Shown here one piece after another: positions 16,533-25,290 of a DNA stretch of 64,000 bases. The position numbers and the translations under genes are program-made. This DNA comes from SKKC01 sp046542845 (GTDB taxonomy: Bacteria; Spirochaetota; Spirochaetia; DSM-27196; SKKC01). Under the pieces are notes generated by a model. The model worked only from the letters and a program-made list of their open reading frames with translations, ran no database searches and was not told the DNA's origin. Each line of letters begins with the position of its first letter. Position 1 is the stretch's first letter. The stretch covers positions 49,517 to 113,516 of the forward strand of contig JBKHAN010000001.1 in assembly GCA_046542845.1 (NCBI GenBank), given 5' to 3'.

Positions 16533-17936
16533 ATGCATGCCCGACTTGGAAAGGTTCGTTCGCTTTTGCGCTACAGTTTCTGGTTTATACCCGCGATCAT
16601 ATCACTCGCTTTCGCAATACTCTCGCTTGTTCTCACAGAGACGGAGTTCGCCGGTAGCCTTCCCCGCGTCGAGTGGGTCTCTTCGCTCGGCCGGCAGGGA
16701 ATCCGGGATCTCCTGGTGATGATCGCAAGCTCCATGATCACGGTCGCGACGACGGCGTTCTCGATCATCATCGTCGCGTTGCAGCTCGCGTCCGGACAGC
16801 TTGGTCCGCGTCTGTTGCGAAACTTCATAAAGGACCGCGGAAACCAGCTGGTGTTTGGAGCGTTTCTGGGAACCTTCGTGTATTCGGTGCTTCTCCTTCG
16901 AAGGATCGGCGAAGAAGGTGGCACATCGCCGGGAAACCAGGTGCCGCATAGTGCTGTACTCCTCGCGGTCGTGTTTGGCCTGTCGGCTGTCGGGGTGCTC
17001 ATCTATTTTATTCACCACGCCGCTTCGTCCATACAAAAAGACAACGTCATTTCGCGGGTAAGCGATGAACTCGTGAATTCGCTCGAAAAACTGTATCCGA
17101 AAACGATAGGACAGGAGCCTCCTTTCGTGTCGGACGGGACTGCGCAGCAGCTTCCCCGGCGCGCTATTGACTCCTGGGAAAACGGCTGCGAAGTATCCCT
17201 GTCCGGAGGGGGATACGTGCAGGCTGTCGACGCGGCTAAACTCATGAAGACCGCGGTGACACACGATCTGTGCATTTATCTGGCAAGGGGTCCGGGAGAG
17301 TTTATATATCACGATGCAGTTGTCGCGCGGGTTGTCCCCGCCGACGCGGTAACGCCAAAGGTTGAGCGCTCACTCCGGGACGTCTTTATCCTTGGAACCG
17401 AGCGAACCGCGCAGCAGGACGTCGCTTTCGTGTTCGAGCAACTTGTGGAGATCGCGCTCCGCGCACTCTCTCCCGGAACGGTCGATTCTTTCACCGCCAT
17501 ACGGTGCATTGATCGTCTCGCAGACGCCCTGGCGCTTGTGGCACGCACGCCGGTGCCATCACCCTATCGTTTCGATTCAAGCGGCCTTCTTCGCGTTGTA
17601 ACGCAGCCGGTAAACTTCAACGCGCTCGTAACGCTCGCGCTCTACCCGGTCGCCGAAGCCGCAGCGCACCATACCAACGTCATGGTCCGGCTGTTCGAGT
17701 CCGCACGGCAGATAGGCGTCTCCTGCGCGCAGACACACGAACGCGAGGTGCTCAAGCGCCTGAATGACTACCTTCTGGAAACATCGAGGGCGGCCGACGG
17801 TAACAGGCCGTCCTACGCCGACTTCGCTGCCTTTCACGACCAGGCAGCGAAGGCGATTTCGGGAGGCACCGTCGGGTCCGCCGCGGCAGGATTGCCGGCG
17901 CAGGAACGGCATTCCAGAGAATCGAAAACATACTGA
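16533..17936 (+). CDS. DUF2254 membrane protein
   Basis: 467 residues. Four hydrophobic segments in the first 170 residues with the family pattern: SFWFIPAIISLAFAILSLVL, ITVATTAFSIIIVALQLASG, then QLGPRLLRNFIKDRGNQLVFGAFLGTFVYSVLLLR and a fourth span with FIHHAASSIQKDNVISRV. The C-terminal 280 residues are soluble and presumably cytoplasmic. DUF2254 proteins (COG4325) are widespread and of unknown function. Confidence 0.85.
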   Translation: MHARLGKVRSLLRYSFWFIPAIISLAFAILSLVLTETEFAGSLPRVEWVSSLGRQGIRDLLVMIASSMITVATTAFSIIIVALQLASGQLGPRLLRNFIKDRGNQLVFGAFLGTFVYSVLLLRRIGEEGGTSPGNQVPHSAVLLAVVFGLSAVGVLIYFIHHAASSIQKDNVISRVSDELVNSLEKLYPKTIGQEPPFVSDGTAQQLPRRAIDSWENGCEVSLSGGGYVQAVDAAKLMKTAVTHDLCIYLARGPGEFIYHDAVVARVVPADAVTPKVERSLRDVFILGTERTAQQDVAFVFEQLVEIALRALSPGTVDSFTAIRCIDRLADALALVARTPVPSPYRFDSSGLLRVVTQPVNFNALVTLALYPVAEAAAHHTNVMVRLFESARQIGVSCAQTHEREVLKRLNDYLLETSRAADGNRPSYADFAAFHDQAAKAISGGTVGSAAAGLPAQERHSRESKTY

Positions 17937-17947
17937 GCGCCTTCGAT

Positions 17948-19915
17948 TCAGACTTCGTCGGCGGTGGCCGGTGATCGGGAATTACCTGCAAGCGTTATTG
18001 CAGTCGATGAGGAACTGGATGTACCATGGTGAGCACCATCTACTTTGAAGTATGCAACCGTTTCCTGGAGTTGTCGCGCCTGACCGCTAAGCTCTTCGGC
18101 CATCGCTGCCATCTGCTCGGACGCCGAGGCGTTCTGTTGTACCACTTTATCGAGTTGCGCTAAAGCGCTGTTGATCTGTTTCGCACCGCTGTCCTGCTCC
18201 TTGCTTGAAGCGCTGATCTCCTGTACGAGTTCCGCGGTCTTACGGATATCCGGGATTATCCCGCTGATCATTTCCCCCGCTTTCTCTGCCACTGCCACAC
18301 TGCTGGTAGACAAAGCCGCAATTTCGGCGGCCGCACCCTGGCTGCGTTCGGCCAGTTTGCGCACTTCACTCGCCACGACAGCGAATCCCTTGCCGTGTTC
18401 TCCAGCCCGCGCGGCTTCAATCGCGGCATTGAGTGCAAGCAGGTTCGTGTTTCGCGCGATCTCGTCGATGATGCTGATCTTTTCCGAGATTTCACGCATG
18501 GCTTGTACAGTCTGGGATACCGCTTCGCCACCCTCCTCGGCGTTACGCGATACCTGAAGCGAGATCTTTTCAGTTTGTGAGGCGTTGTCGGCATTCTGCT
18601 GGATGTTGGCTCCCATTTGCTCCATAGAGGCGGAGACCTGCTCGGCACTTGCCGCCTGTTCTGTTGCACCGCTTGAAAGCTGCTGCGATGTCTGCCCGAG
18701 TTCGTTGCTTCCCTGCGTCATGTTGTCGGTCGCCGATATGATATCCTGTATGACCGAACCGAGGCGCTGCCCGAGCTCGACCATCGCCAGATATATTCCG
18801 GACCTGGCCACCCCTTCGTGCTCTCCAAGCCGTATGTCACCTTGCGCAAATTGCTCTGCAACAGAAACGACATGCGTTGGTTCACCCCCTACTTGTCGCA
18901 GCACTCCTCTCGACAATAACACCGTAATCACGATGGTCAGTATCAGCAGAACGGCCGTTACGACGGTCACAAGAATCGCGTCGCGTGTCGCACGGAGATT
19001 GGCCGCTTCCGCATTTGCCTGAAGGGTCTCAGCCAGGGTGTCCTCCACGTTCTTCTGAAGATCGATTTTCGCCGTAATCATATCGAACCAGTACTCCGCA
19101 TCGACGCCGAAACCTCCAGAGGCTGCTCGCTCCCGTGCTACCCCTCGTAGACGTTCGACCTCGTCCACGGATTCACCCGATACAATACGCTCGTAAGTCT
19201 CAAAACTCTCTTCGTCGGCCATTGCCTGAAACACGTCAAGGTAGGTTTCCTGTTCAGCGACAAGCCCCAGGAACCGTTCGAAGATTCCCTCCCCGAACCG
19301 GTCCTGTGCGAAGGTGTTATTCAAAAGTGCCCGTTCGATTCCGGTGCGTTCCTTGCCCAGAAGAAAGTGCGCATACGCGCTTACCTGCCGCGACAGATCA
19401 GCGTCGTCGATCAAGACCGTCACCCGGCGGACGGCATCGAGGATGGTACCGTTGGTGGTCGTATAAAACCCGATGGCCTCATCGAGCGGGATCGAACGGT
19501 CGTCTGCGTTCGACCTCGTCGTAGCGAGACGGTCAAGAAGGTCGTCGATCGTGTCGATCAGGCGGTTGAACTCGGCGTCGTCAACTCCGGTCGCTAACGC
19601 CCCGTTTTCGTCTGCATACGTCTGAAGCGCGGTGTCAGTTTCCCCGCGTTGGGTGCGCAGCAGACGCTCGGTCTCATTACCGGGAGCGCCGTAGTAGCCC
19701 GCCGTTCGACCTCGCTCGCGCTGAAGTTCGTGAACAAGATTCCCTGCAATAACCGAATAGTCGATAAGACGTTCGAGTTGTGCTGTTTCCTGTTGAACCG
19801 AGATGCGGTCGCTTGCAGTCCAGGCTGCGAATACGATCAGACCGATAACGGGGACGGTCGCCAGAATAAGGAGTTGAGCACGTAAGGTGAAAATGCGTGA
19901 ATATCGGTTTTTCAT
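17948..19915 (-). CDS. Chemoreceptor with NIT (nitrate/nitrite-sensing type) domain
   Basis: 655 residues from the ATG at 19915. One membrane span at about residues 10-32, an all-helical periplasmic domain (about 35-300) of the NIT type with GNLVHELQRERGRTAGYYG near its start and FAQDRFGEGIFERFLGLVAEQ later, a second span near 310-335, a weak HAMP region, and the signalling domain with the tip LLALNAAIEAARAGEHGKGF followed by VVASEVRKLAERSQ. The C-terminus is SRSPATADEV and lacks the DFEEF tail found on the other two receptors. The ligand is unknown: NIT domains are named after nitrate sensing but many bind other things. Confidence 0.93.
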   Translation of the reverse strand: MKNRYSRIFTLRAQLLILATVPVIGLIVFAAWTASDRISVQQETAQLERLIDYSVIAGNLVHELQRERGRTAGYYGAPGNETERLLRTQRGETDTALQTYADENGALATGVDDAEFNRLIDTIDDLLDRLATTRSNADDRSIPLDEAIGFYTTTNGTILDAVRRVTVLIDDADLSRQVSAYAHFLLGKERTGIERALLNNTFAQDRFGEGIFERFLGLVAEQETYLDVFQAMADEESFETYERIVSGESVDEVERLRGVARERAASGGFGVDAEYWFDMITAKIDLQKNVEDTLAETLQANAEAANLRATRDAILVTVVTAVLLILTIVITVLLSRGVLRQVGGEPTHVVSVAEQFAQGDIRLGEHEGVARSGIYLAMVELGQRLGSVIQDIISATDNMTQGSNELGQTSQQLSSGATEQAASAEQVSASMEQMGANIQQNADNASQTEKISLQVSRNAEEGGEAVSQTVQAMREISEKISIIDEIARNTNLLALNAAIEAARAGEHGKGFAVVASEVRKLAERSQGAAAEIAALSTSSVAVAEKAGEMISGIIPDIRKTAELVQEISASSKEQDSGAKQINSALAQLDKVVQQNASASEQMAAMAEELSGQARQLQETVAYFKVDGAHHGTSSSSSTAITLAGNSRSPATADEV

Positions 19916-19991
19916 GAACCGCAAAGTAAGAAAAAAATGATGTTGTAGTAAATGATTTTTCTTTGATTCGTCTCAAAAAGTGCACGTATGC

Positions 19992-20027
19992 TAACGGTGG
20001 GTGGCGCACACCGCTCTATCACCGTTA
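19992..20027 (-). terminator. Candidate terminator after cheW
   Basis: TAACGGTG at 19992-19999 pairs with CACCGTTA at 20020-20027, with a further GGTG/CACC pairing possible inside. Read on the minus strand it comes about 100 bases after the cheW stop and is followed within 15 bases by TTTTT. The rest of the 214-bp gap before the NIT receptor gene shows nothing else. Confidence 0.35.
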
Positions 20028-20129
20028 TGGTTGTCGCTACATGCTGTCGCGCGGCCTGGTCGGGTTTGCACGGCGGATGAATACGTGCGCCCCCTCAGGG
20101 ACGCACTGAACCGGAGATACCGAAAGCCT

Positions 20130-20621
20130 TTAGGATGCAGCGAGGTGTTCCCCGAGGTCGGACAGTTCGTCGGATTCGAGAATCCGCTCGGCATCAAGCA
20201 CAAGCAGGAACTCCTCGGCGCGCCGTGCGATTCCCTGCATAAAGCGCATGTTGCCGGAACTCCCGATCGACGGCGTGGCCTCGATCATCGCTGGATCAAT
20301 ATCGATAACCTCGCGCACCTCATCAACACGGACTCCGAGAGTGAGACTGCGACCTTGCCAGGGAAGCTCGAGAATCACGATTACACATCCCTGCGAATCT
20401 CCGCCGCTTTCCGCCTCGCCACGCGGTATTCCCAGCTTCCGATGAAGATCGAGTAACGGTACCACGCGTCCCCGGAAGTTTATGACCCCCATCATGAAGT
20501 CGGGCATGCGCGGAATGTGCGTTACCTTGGAGCGTTCAATAACGGTCTGCGCGTTCTGCACAGCCACCGCGTAGCATTCGCCTCCAAGAGCGAAGGTAAG
20601 AAACGTGCCGGTCGTCTGCAT
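20130..20621 (-). CDS. cheW: CheW chemotaxis coupling protein
   Basis: 163 residues. CheW fold signatures: FLTFALGGECYAVAV at the start, VTHIPRMPDFMMGVINFRGRVVPLLDL near residue 33-60, GVRVDEVREVIDI near residue 95, and a closing LLVLDAERIL. It links receptors to the CheA kinase. Its ATG overlaps the stop of the receptor gene before it (TGATG), so a receptor and a coupling protein are translationally coupled. No cheA in the window. Confidence 0.93.
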   Translation of the reverse strand: MQTTGTFLTFALGGECYAVAVQNAQTVIERSKVTHIPRMPDFMMGVINFRGRVVPLLDLHRKLGIPRGEAESGGDSQGCVIVILELPWQGRSLTLGVRVDEVREVIDIDPAMIEATPSIGSSGNMRFMQGIARRAEEFLLVLDAERILESDELSDLGEHLAAS

Positions 20622-22294
20622 CAGAACTCCTCAAAGTCTTCGTCGCCGTTCGGCAGGACAAGCTGATGTCGGGCTTTCACCGCGGTCGTTGCATTGCCGT
20701 TGCGGTGCGCCCGACCATTCGTCGCACCGTTTGCGGAACCGTTGACCACTGGCGCGATGTATTTCGGCGGTGCATCGACTGAACCAACCCGGAAGAACGC
20801 GACGCTCTCCTGAAGCGACTGAGCCTGCGAAGACAGTTCCTCGGACATCGATGCCATTTCCTCCGATGCCGATGCATTCTGCTGTATCACCTGATCGAGC
20901 TGCGTAATAGCACTGGTAATCTGAACTGCGCCGCTGGTCTGCTCGGCACTGGATGCGGAAATCTCCTGCACGAGTTCGGTGGTTCGTCTGATGCTTGGAA
21001 CGAGTTCCTTCAGCATTTCACCGGCCTCTTCCGCCACACCAACGCTTTTTACGGACAACTCGCTGATCTCGCGAGCTGCAACCTGGCTCCGTTCCGCCAG
21101 CTTCCGGACCTCGGATGCAACAACGGCAAAGCCTTTCCCCTGCGCGCCGGCACGGGCTGCCTCGATTGCGGCGTTCAGTGCAAGGAGATTCGTGTTTCGG
21201 GCTATTTCTTCAATGATTGAAATCTTATCGGCAATCTCACGCATCGCGGCAACGGTTTCCGCAACGGCGCGCCCTCCACGGTCGGCGCTCTGCGCAGACT
21301 CAAGCGCGATCTTTTCGGTGGCACTCGAATTATCGTCGTTCTGGCGAATCGAGGACTGCATCTCTTCCATTGAAGCAGAGACTTCTTCTGCTGATGATGC
21401 CTGCTCGGTTGCGCCTTGTGAGATCTGCTCGGCGGTCGTTGCCATCTGTTCGCTGCCCGAAGCGACCTGTTCGGAGCTTGCCTTGATGTCGCCGACGGTA
21501 CTGCGAAGCTTCTCAACGGTCCGCCTCAAAGCGTCGGCAAGCTTTCCAGCCTCATCTTTCTGATCGACGGTAATGTTCTGACTGAGATCTCCGTCGGCAA
21601 GGGCGTTCGCAAGGCCAAGTCCCTTTTTCAAAGGAATACTGATAATGCGTGCGATCAGCAGTCCAAGGACGACACCGAACAGTGTCGCGACGATAACCAC
21701 CAGGCTCATCGTGAAGGAGCTGGCAGTGTATACCGCGCGTGATTCCTCGGCCGCTTCCGCTGCCATCTCTTCTTTGAGAGTGATTGCACGAATCATCGCC
21801 TCATCCACACCGTCGAGCAGTTCACGCGCATCGCCCATCGAAAGATCCGCCGACTCGCGTGCCTCAGCGTAGTCCTCGTCCGCTGTCAGACGAAGGACGT
21901 CCCGCGAGCTGTCCATCCACGACGCAACGCGCCGATCAATGTCGGACAGAAGCTCCTGGCCCTCTTCGGTGGGGTAGAACTGAGCGGCATCCGCCAGCGT
22001 GTTCTGCAGGGATTGCATATAGCGGGCGTGTTGCTCGGCGTAGAAGTTCCGCTCAGCTTCCGTCGAGGAAAGCATGACGTTCTTCTCGGCACGGACGGTA
22101 TAGAGCAAATCCGTGTTTGCACTCTGTATGGCGTCAAGCCCGTTGAGCTCCTGTTCGTACATCGTCTCGGCGAGATCATTCATTACACCGAGATTATAGA
22201 TCCCGATTATCCCGACTGCAGCCGTAATGGCGGCGACCAATACGAACGACGTGACCAGTTTTCCGGCAATGTTCATGTTGCGAAACCATTTCAT
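20621..22294 (-). CDS. Chemoreceptor with four-helix-bundle sensor and C-terminal DFEEF tail
   Basis: 557 residues from the ATG at 22294, preferred over the ATG at 22300 because AGGGAG lies eight bases before it. Spans near residues 10-32 and 190-212 enclose a helical sensor of 4HB_MCP type (TVRAEKNVMLSSTEAERNFY); HAMP follows (residues 212-265). The signalling tip reads LLALNAAIEAARAGAQGKGF. After a flexible Ala/Asn-rich linker the protein ends in EDFEEF, which resembles the xWxxF pentapeptide that tethers CheR/CheB. It is coupled to cheW. Confidence 0.93.
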   Translation of the reverse strand: MKWFRNMNIAGKLVTSFVLVAAITAAVGIIGIYNLGVMNDLAETMYEQELNGLDAIQSANTDLLYTVRAEKNVMLSSTEAERNFYAEQHARYMQSLQNTLADAAQFYPTEEGQELLSDIDRRVASWMDSSRDVLRLTADEDYAEARESADLSMGDARELLDGVDEAMIRAITLKEEMAAEAAEESRAVYTASSFTMSLVVIVATLFGVVLGLLIARIISIPLKKGLGLANALADGDLSQNITVDQKDEAGKLADALRRTVEKLRSTVGDIKASSEQVASGSEQMATTAEQISQGATEQASSAEEVSASMEEMQSSIRQNDDNSSATEKIALESAQSADRGGRAVAETVAAMREIADKISIIEEIARNTNLLALNAAIEAARAGAQGKGFAVVASEVRKLAERSQVAAREISELSVKSVGVAEEAGEMLKELVPSIRRTTELVQEISASSAEQTSGAVQITSAITQLDQVIQQNASASEEMASMSEELSSQAQSLQESVAFFRVGSVDAPPKYIAPVVNGSANGATNGRAHRNGNATTAVKARHQLVLPNGDEDFEEF

Positions 22295-22415
22295 ATTCAT
22301 CTCTCCCTGATTCGGTATTAAATGCACTGCTATCGTAAGGTTGTTGCGGGCACGAGTATGTCAGGATTTCCCGACACATTGTGTGGGTAATTGGAGATTT
22401 TAATCTTTATAGCTT

Positions 22416-23084
22416 TTATTGGTCTTTTTTGTCTACCAGACCGGCCTTAACCGCGATCCGTACAATTTCGGCAAACGACATGACGCCGAGTTTATGCATA
22501 AGTCGGCTGCGATAGGTTTCAATGGTTTTCGGCGAAAGGTGCAACGCTTCAGCGATTGCATTGTTCGAGCTGCCCTCTGCCATCATCTGAAGAACCTGTT
22601 GTTCTCGACCGCTGAGCACTCCAAGTGCCTCTCGCCCATTCAGAGCTCCCGTAGGTGGTTCGGAATCGAGCATGCTGTCCATGACAAGGTCGGTGACGTA
22701 CGGAGACACGTGGCGCCGTCCGTCCGACGCCGCTCGAATCGCTTCGAATAGTTCGCTCTCCGGGGAATCTTTCAGGATGTACCCGTGGGCGCCTGCCTGC
22801 ACTGCAGCTCGGACCACACTGATCTCGGACTGGAATGTGAGCATTACAAGCCCGGTTCCCGGAACATTCGCTTTAATCTCGGTGGCAGCGGTAATGCCGT
22901 TTGTGACCGGCATCTTGATGTCGAGTACGGCCACATCGGGTTTATGTGCTATGCAGGCGCGAATGGCTTCGTTGCCATCCGACACCTCGGCAACCACTTC
23001 GAAGTCGGGTTGCTGGTCTATCAAGAGGGCCAGACCACGACGCATAACCACGTGATCATCGGCAAGCACTACAGAAATCGACAT
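22416..23084 (-). CDS. NarL/FixJ-type response regulator
   Basis: 222 residues. REC domain with DD at residues 9-10, the phosphorylated Asp in VAVLDIKMP near residue 55 and the conserved Lys in ILKDSPESE. A LuxR-type helix-turn-helix follows: LSGREQQVLQMMAEGSSNNA then ALHLSPKTIETYRSRLMHKL. No cognate kinase gene adjoins it, so it is an orphan whose partner is elsewhere. The 235-bp region 23085-23319 upstream shows no gene I can support. Confidence 0.93.
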   Translation of the reverse strand: MSISVVLADDHVVMRRGLALLIDQQPDFEVVAEVSDGNEAIRACIAHKPDVAVLDIKMPVTNGITAATEIKANVPGTGLVMLTFQSEISVVRAAVQAGAHGYILKDSPESELFEAIRAASDGRRHVSPYVTDLVMDSMLDSEPPTGALNGREALGVLSGREQQVLQMMAEGSSNNAIAEALHLSPKTIETYRSRLMHKLGVMSFAEIVRIAVKAGLVDKKDQ

Positions 23085-23319
23085 ATTACTTATCCACGGA
23101 CGTACCCCGTCCTCTTAAAAGTATACTCACTCGTGGCGGATCGAAGCCACCTGAAGGTCGCCATAGGTCTGCGGCATCTTCATCATCACCTTCAGACTGC
23201 CGGATCAAAAATGCTTTTCAATACCTCGTGCAGCGACCACCAACAAACTACCGAGGAAGTGATTTCACTCGCACGATCGGCAATGGAGCGCGCGTAGCGA
23301 ACACTCTCGATACCGCCGT

Positions 23320-23742
23320 TCACAGAACCTGTAGCTTCAAACCCTGATACCGTCTGAATCCGGTGTCTGCAGTCACGAACACGGCGTCGTAGCGGATCGC
23401 GAGCGCGGCGAGCATCGCATCCGGTACCGCGTTGCCATTCTCCCCATCGGTGAGCGCGAGGTGCCGGAAAATACCGTAGGTCATTTCGTCGATATCGGTA
23501 AAGCGTATAGCCGGGTGATCCTGAAACACATCCAGAAACGAGCAGGCTTCGCTCGCAGGAGCAGGTTTGTGAAATATTCGTGAGTTCGTGACGATGCGAA
23601 CGAACGACGCTGCTACCGTGGGCGCGAATAATATGGTTTCACCCGATGCACGCGACGACTCAAGAGCCGCACGAGCCCGGTGGAAGTGAGGGCTGTCAGA
23701 CCGAAACGCGTACACCAGCACGTTTACATCGTGAAGCGTCAT
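23320..23742 (-). CDS. vapC: PIN-domain toxin, VapC type
   Basis: 140 residues from the ATG at 23742, which overlaps the antitoxin stop as ATGA. PIN acidic residues are visible: Asp5 in LHDVNVLVYAFR, the conserved Asp in PDAMLAALAI and Asp in FVTADTGFRRY. VapC toxins are Mg-dependent RNases that cut tRNA or rRNA and are neutralised by the cognate VapB. The gene order antitoxin-toxin with overlap supports a working pair. Confidence 0.9.
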   Translation of the reverse strand: MTLHDVNVLVYAFRSDSPHFHRARAALESSRASGETILFAPTVAASFVRIVTNSRIFHKPAPASEACSFLDVFQDHPAIRFTDIDEMTYGIFRHLALTDGENGNAVPDAMLAALAIRYDAVFVTADTGFRRYQGLKLQVL

Positions 23743-23966
23743 CGGTGCCACTCATCAGCATCGGCTGCCTGCAGGTTCGACCAATCCACGCCGGAAACGA
23801 CACCTCCCCCGGAGGTGCACACCGGAAGCTCCCTCGGTCGCTCGGAGCGCAGGATTTCGTGTGACAGTCCACTCACGAGCATATCGGTGAGTGTCCGCCC
23901 GTCGCGGAGCGCAATGAGCTTGGCCTGACGGACCAGATTGTCCGGAATATTCAGGGTGGTTTTCAT
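23739..23966 (-). CDS. vapB: VapB-type antitoxin with ribbon-helix-helix domain
   Basis: 75 residues. N-terminal MKTTLNIPDNLVRQAKLIAL then a short helix is the usual ribbon-helix-helix DNA-binding half; the C-terminal tail, ending in LQAADADEWHR, would wrap the toxin. No Shine-Dalgarno sequence precedes the ATG. Upstream there are repeated TACAGAT and ATGTACG motifs that may be its own operator. Confidence 0.88.
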   Translation of the reverse strand: MKTTLNIPDNLVRQAKLIALRDGRTLTDMLVSGLSHEILRSERPRELPVCTSGGGVVSGVDWSNLQAADADEWHR

Positions 23967-23998
23967 ACAGATAAATGTACGGTATATACAGATGTACG
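23966..23998. promoter_or_regulatory. Candidate VapB operator repeats
   Basis: TACAGAT occurs at 23966-23972 and again at 23987-23993, 21 bases apart, and ATGTACG at 23975-23981 and 23992-23998. GTATATAC, a palindrome, lies between at 23982-23989. The spacing of about two helical turns and the position at the antitoxin start fit autoregulation by the toxin-antitoxin complex. Confidence 0.4.
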
Positions 23999-24023
23999 TC
24001 TACCAGTGATGTATATTAACGGT

Positions 24024-24035
24024 TGCATATATGCA
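24024..24035. promoter_or_regulatory. 12-bp palindrome before the MFS gene
   Basis: TGCATATATGCA is a perfect palindrome in the 91-bp gap between vapB and the MFS transporter start. It may be an operator for the transporter or part of its promoter. No regulator gene is adjacent. Confidence 0.3.
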
Positions 24036-24057
24036 CATAATTACTTATGATTGCCGC

Positions 24058-25227
24058 ATGAAACGAACTACATCCACGCTCCTGTTTACTCTGGGCTTTC
24101 TTGCCTTCTGGGCGAACGGTGACAACTACGCCGCGGCGCCGCTTCTTGTCAGTATCGCGGCCGATCTGAACCTCGGCGTTTCCACCGCCGCGCTGTCGGT
24201 TACCGCCTACATGCTGACCTTTGGCCTGTTCACCGTGCTCTTCGGTCCGCTCGGTGACCGATTTGGCCGCGGACGCATAATCAAGGTTGCCGCCTTCGGC
24301 ACTGCCACCTTCAGCATACTCGGAGGTTTCGCCTTCAACTTCCCGTCGCTTGTTGTGTTTCGTGGATTCAACGGAATCTTTGCCGCCGGTATATTTCCAG
24401 TGACTATGGCGCTGATCGGTGAACAGTTCTCCGACGAGAATCGGCAGGCTGCGATCGCCCGGGTCATGGGTATGATGTTTCTCGGTGGTGCTTCAGCGAC
24501 CGCGATCGGCGGCATCATCGCACAGTTTGGCAGCTGGAGAGGCGTGTACATTCTCTACGGTGTCGCCGAGATGATCCTCGCCGTCATTGTTGTTCGCACC
24601 GTACCATCGGGCAAAGCGTCTGAGTCGCCGTTTTCGCTGTTTGCAAGCTATCGGACTGCCCTCGCGACTCCGGGACTCGCCGCTGTTGTCGGGACAATCT
24701 TCTTCGTAGGCTTTGCCGTATTCGGAAGCTTCTCCTACGGTGGAGCGTATGTCGAAGCGCTCACCGGGCTTCCGTTGATCCTCGTCGGACTCGTGGTTAC
24801 CGCGTTTGGTCTGGGAGCGGTCGCGGGCAGTCGGGTGATTCCGCTGATTCGGGCACGCCTTGGCGGGGCATTTCTGCCCACCATGGGCATGCTCGGCAGC
24901 GCCAGTCTTCTCGCACTCGTTCTGACGAGCAGCGTGCCGGTCATGGTCGTGGGGTTTTTCGGCTTCGGCCTTGCCTTCGTGTCGCTTCAGTCGACGCTCA
25001 TTATGGCGGCCCAGATGCGCCTTCCGCAGCTGCGCGGAACGGCAATGTCGCTCGCTTCATTCGCGATGTTCGTTGGAGGGGGTATAGGCACGCAGATAAA
25101 TGGAATGATCGTTGACTCGGTTGGCGCATCGCTGATCTACGCGCCGGCTGCGGTGTTTGTGCTGCTGACCGCGCTTGCCGCGATGCGCCTTTCGCGAAGA
25201 CCCTCGCCGGCGGCGGCACCGGCATAG
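24058..25227 (+). CDS. MFS transporter, probable drug or metabolite exporter
   Basis: 389 residues from the ATG at 24058; the ATG at 24031 falls in the palindrome and adds a polar leader. Twelve hydrophobic segments. The MFS motif A is clear: GPLGDRFGRGRIIK after the second span, near residue 60. Also YMLTFGLFTVLFG and VTMALIGEQFSDENRQAAIARVMG. The proton-driven exporter pattern fits the DHA1/EmrB-like side of the superfamily. Substrate unknown. No Shine-Dalgarno sequence is evident. Confidence 0.88.
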   Translation: MKRTTSTLLFTLGFLAFWANGDNYAAAPLLVSIAADLNLGVSTAALSVTAYMLTFGLFTVLFGPLGDRFGRGRIIKVAAFGTATFSILGGFAFNFPSLVVFRGFNGIFAAGIFPVTMALIGEQFSDENRQAAIARVMGMMFLGGASATAIGGIIAQFGSWRGVYILYGVAEMILAVIVVRTVPSGKASESPFSLFASYRTALATPGLAAVVGTIFFVGFAVFGSFSYGGAYVEALTGLPLILVGLVVTAFGLGAVAGSRVIPLIRARLGGAFLPTMGMLGSASLLALVLTSSVPVMVVGFFGFGLAFVSLQSTLIMAAQMRLPQLRGTAMSLASFAMFVGGGIGTQINGMIVDSVGASLIYAPAAVFVLLTALAAMRLSRRPSPAAAPA

Positions 25228-25254
25228 GCTGTTCGCGCATCGCTGTCTTCGACG

Positions 25255-25280
25255 CTGCACGGGCATTCCTGCCCGTGCAG
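25255..25280. terminator. Bidirectional hairpin between convergent genes
   Basis: A perfect 11-bp stem, CTGCACGGGCA at 25255-25265 and TGCCCGTGCAG at 25270-25280, with loop TTCC. It lies between the convergent MFS and isocitrate dehydrogenase genes. No T-run follows on either strand, so it may act by slowing polymerase or protecting the mRNA ends. Confidence 0.5.
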
Positions 25281-25290
25281 GCCGCGATAG

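Noticed and set aside
17948..22415. Flagellar sigma-28 promoters before the chemoreceptors
   Set aside because: No TAAA-N15-GCCGATAA-like sequence could be seen upstream of the receptors.
22785..23297. A plus-strand frame overlapping the response regulator and the following gap
   Set aside because: Most of it is antisense to the regulator; the last residues in the gap look coding-like but match nothing.
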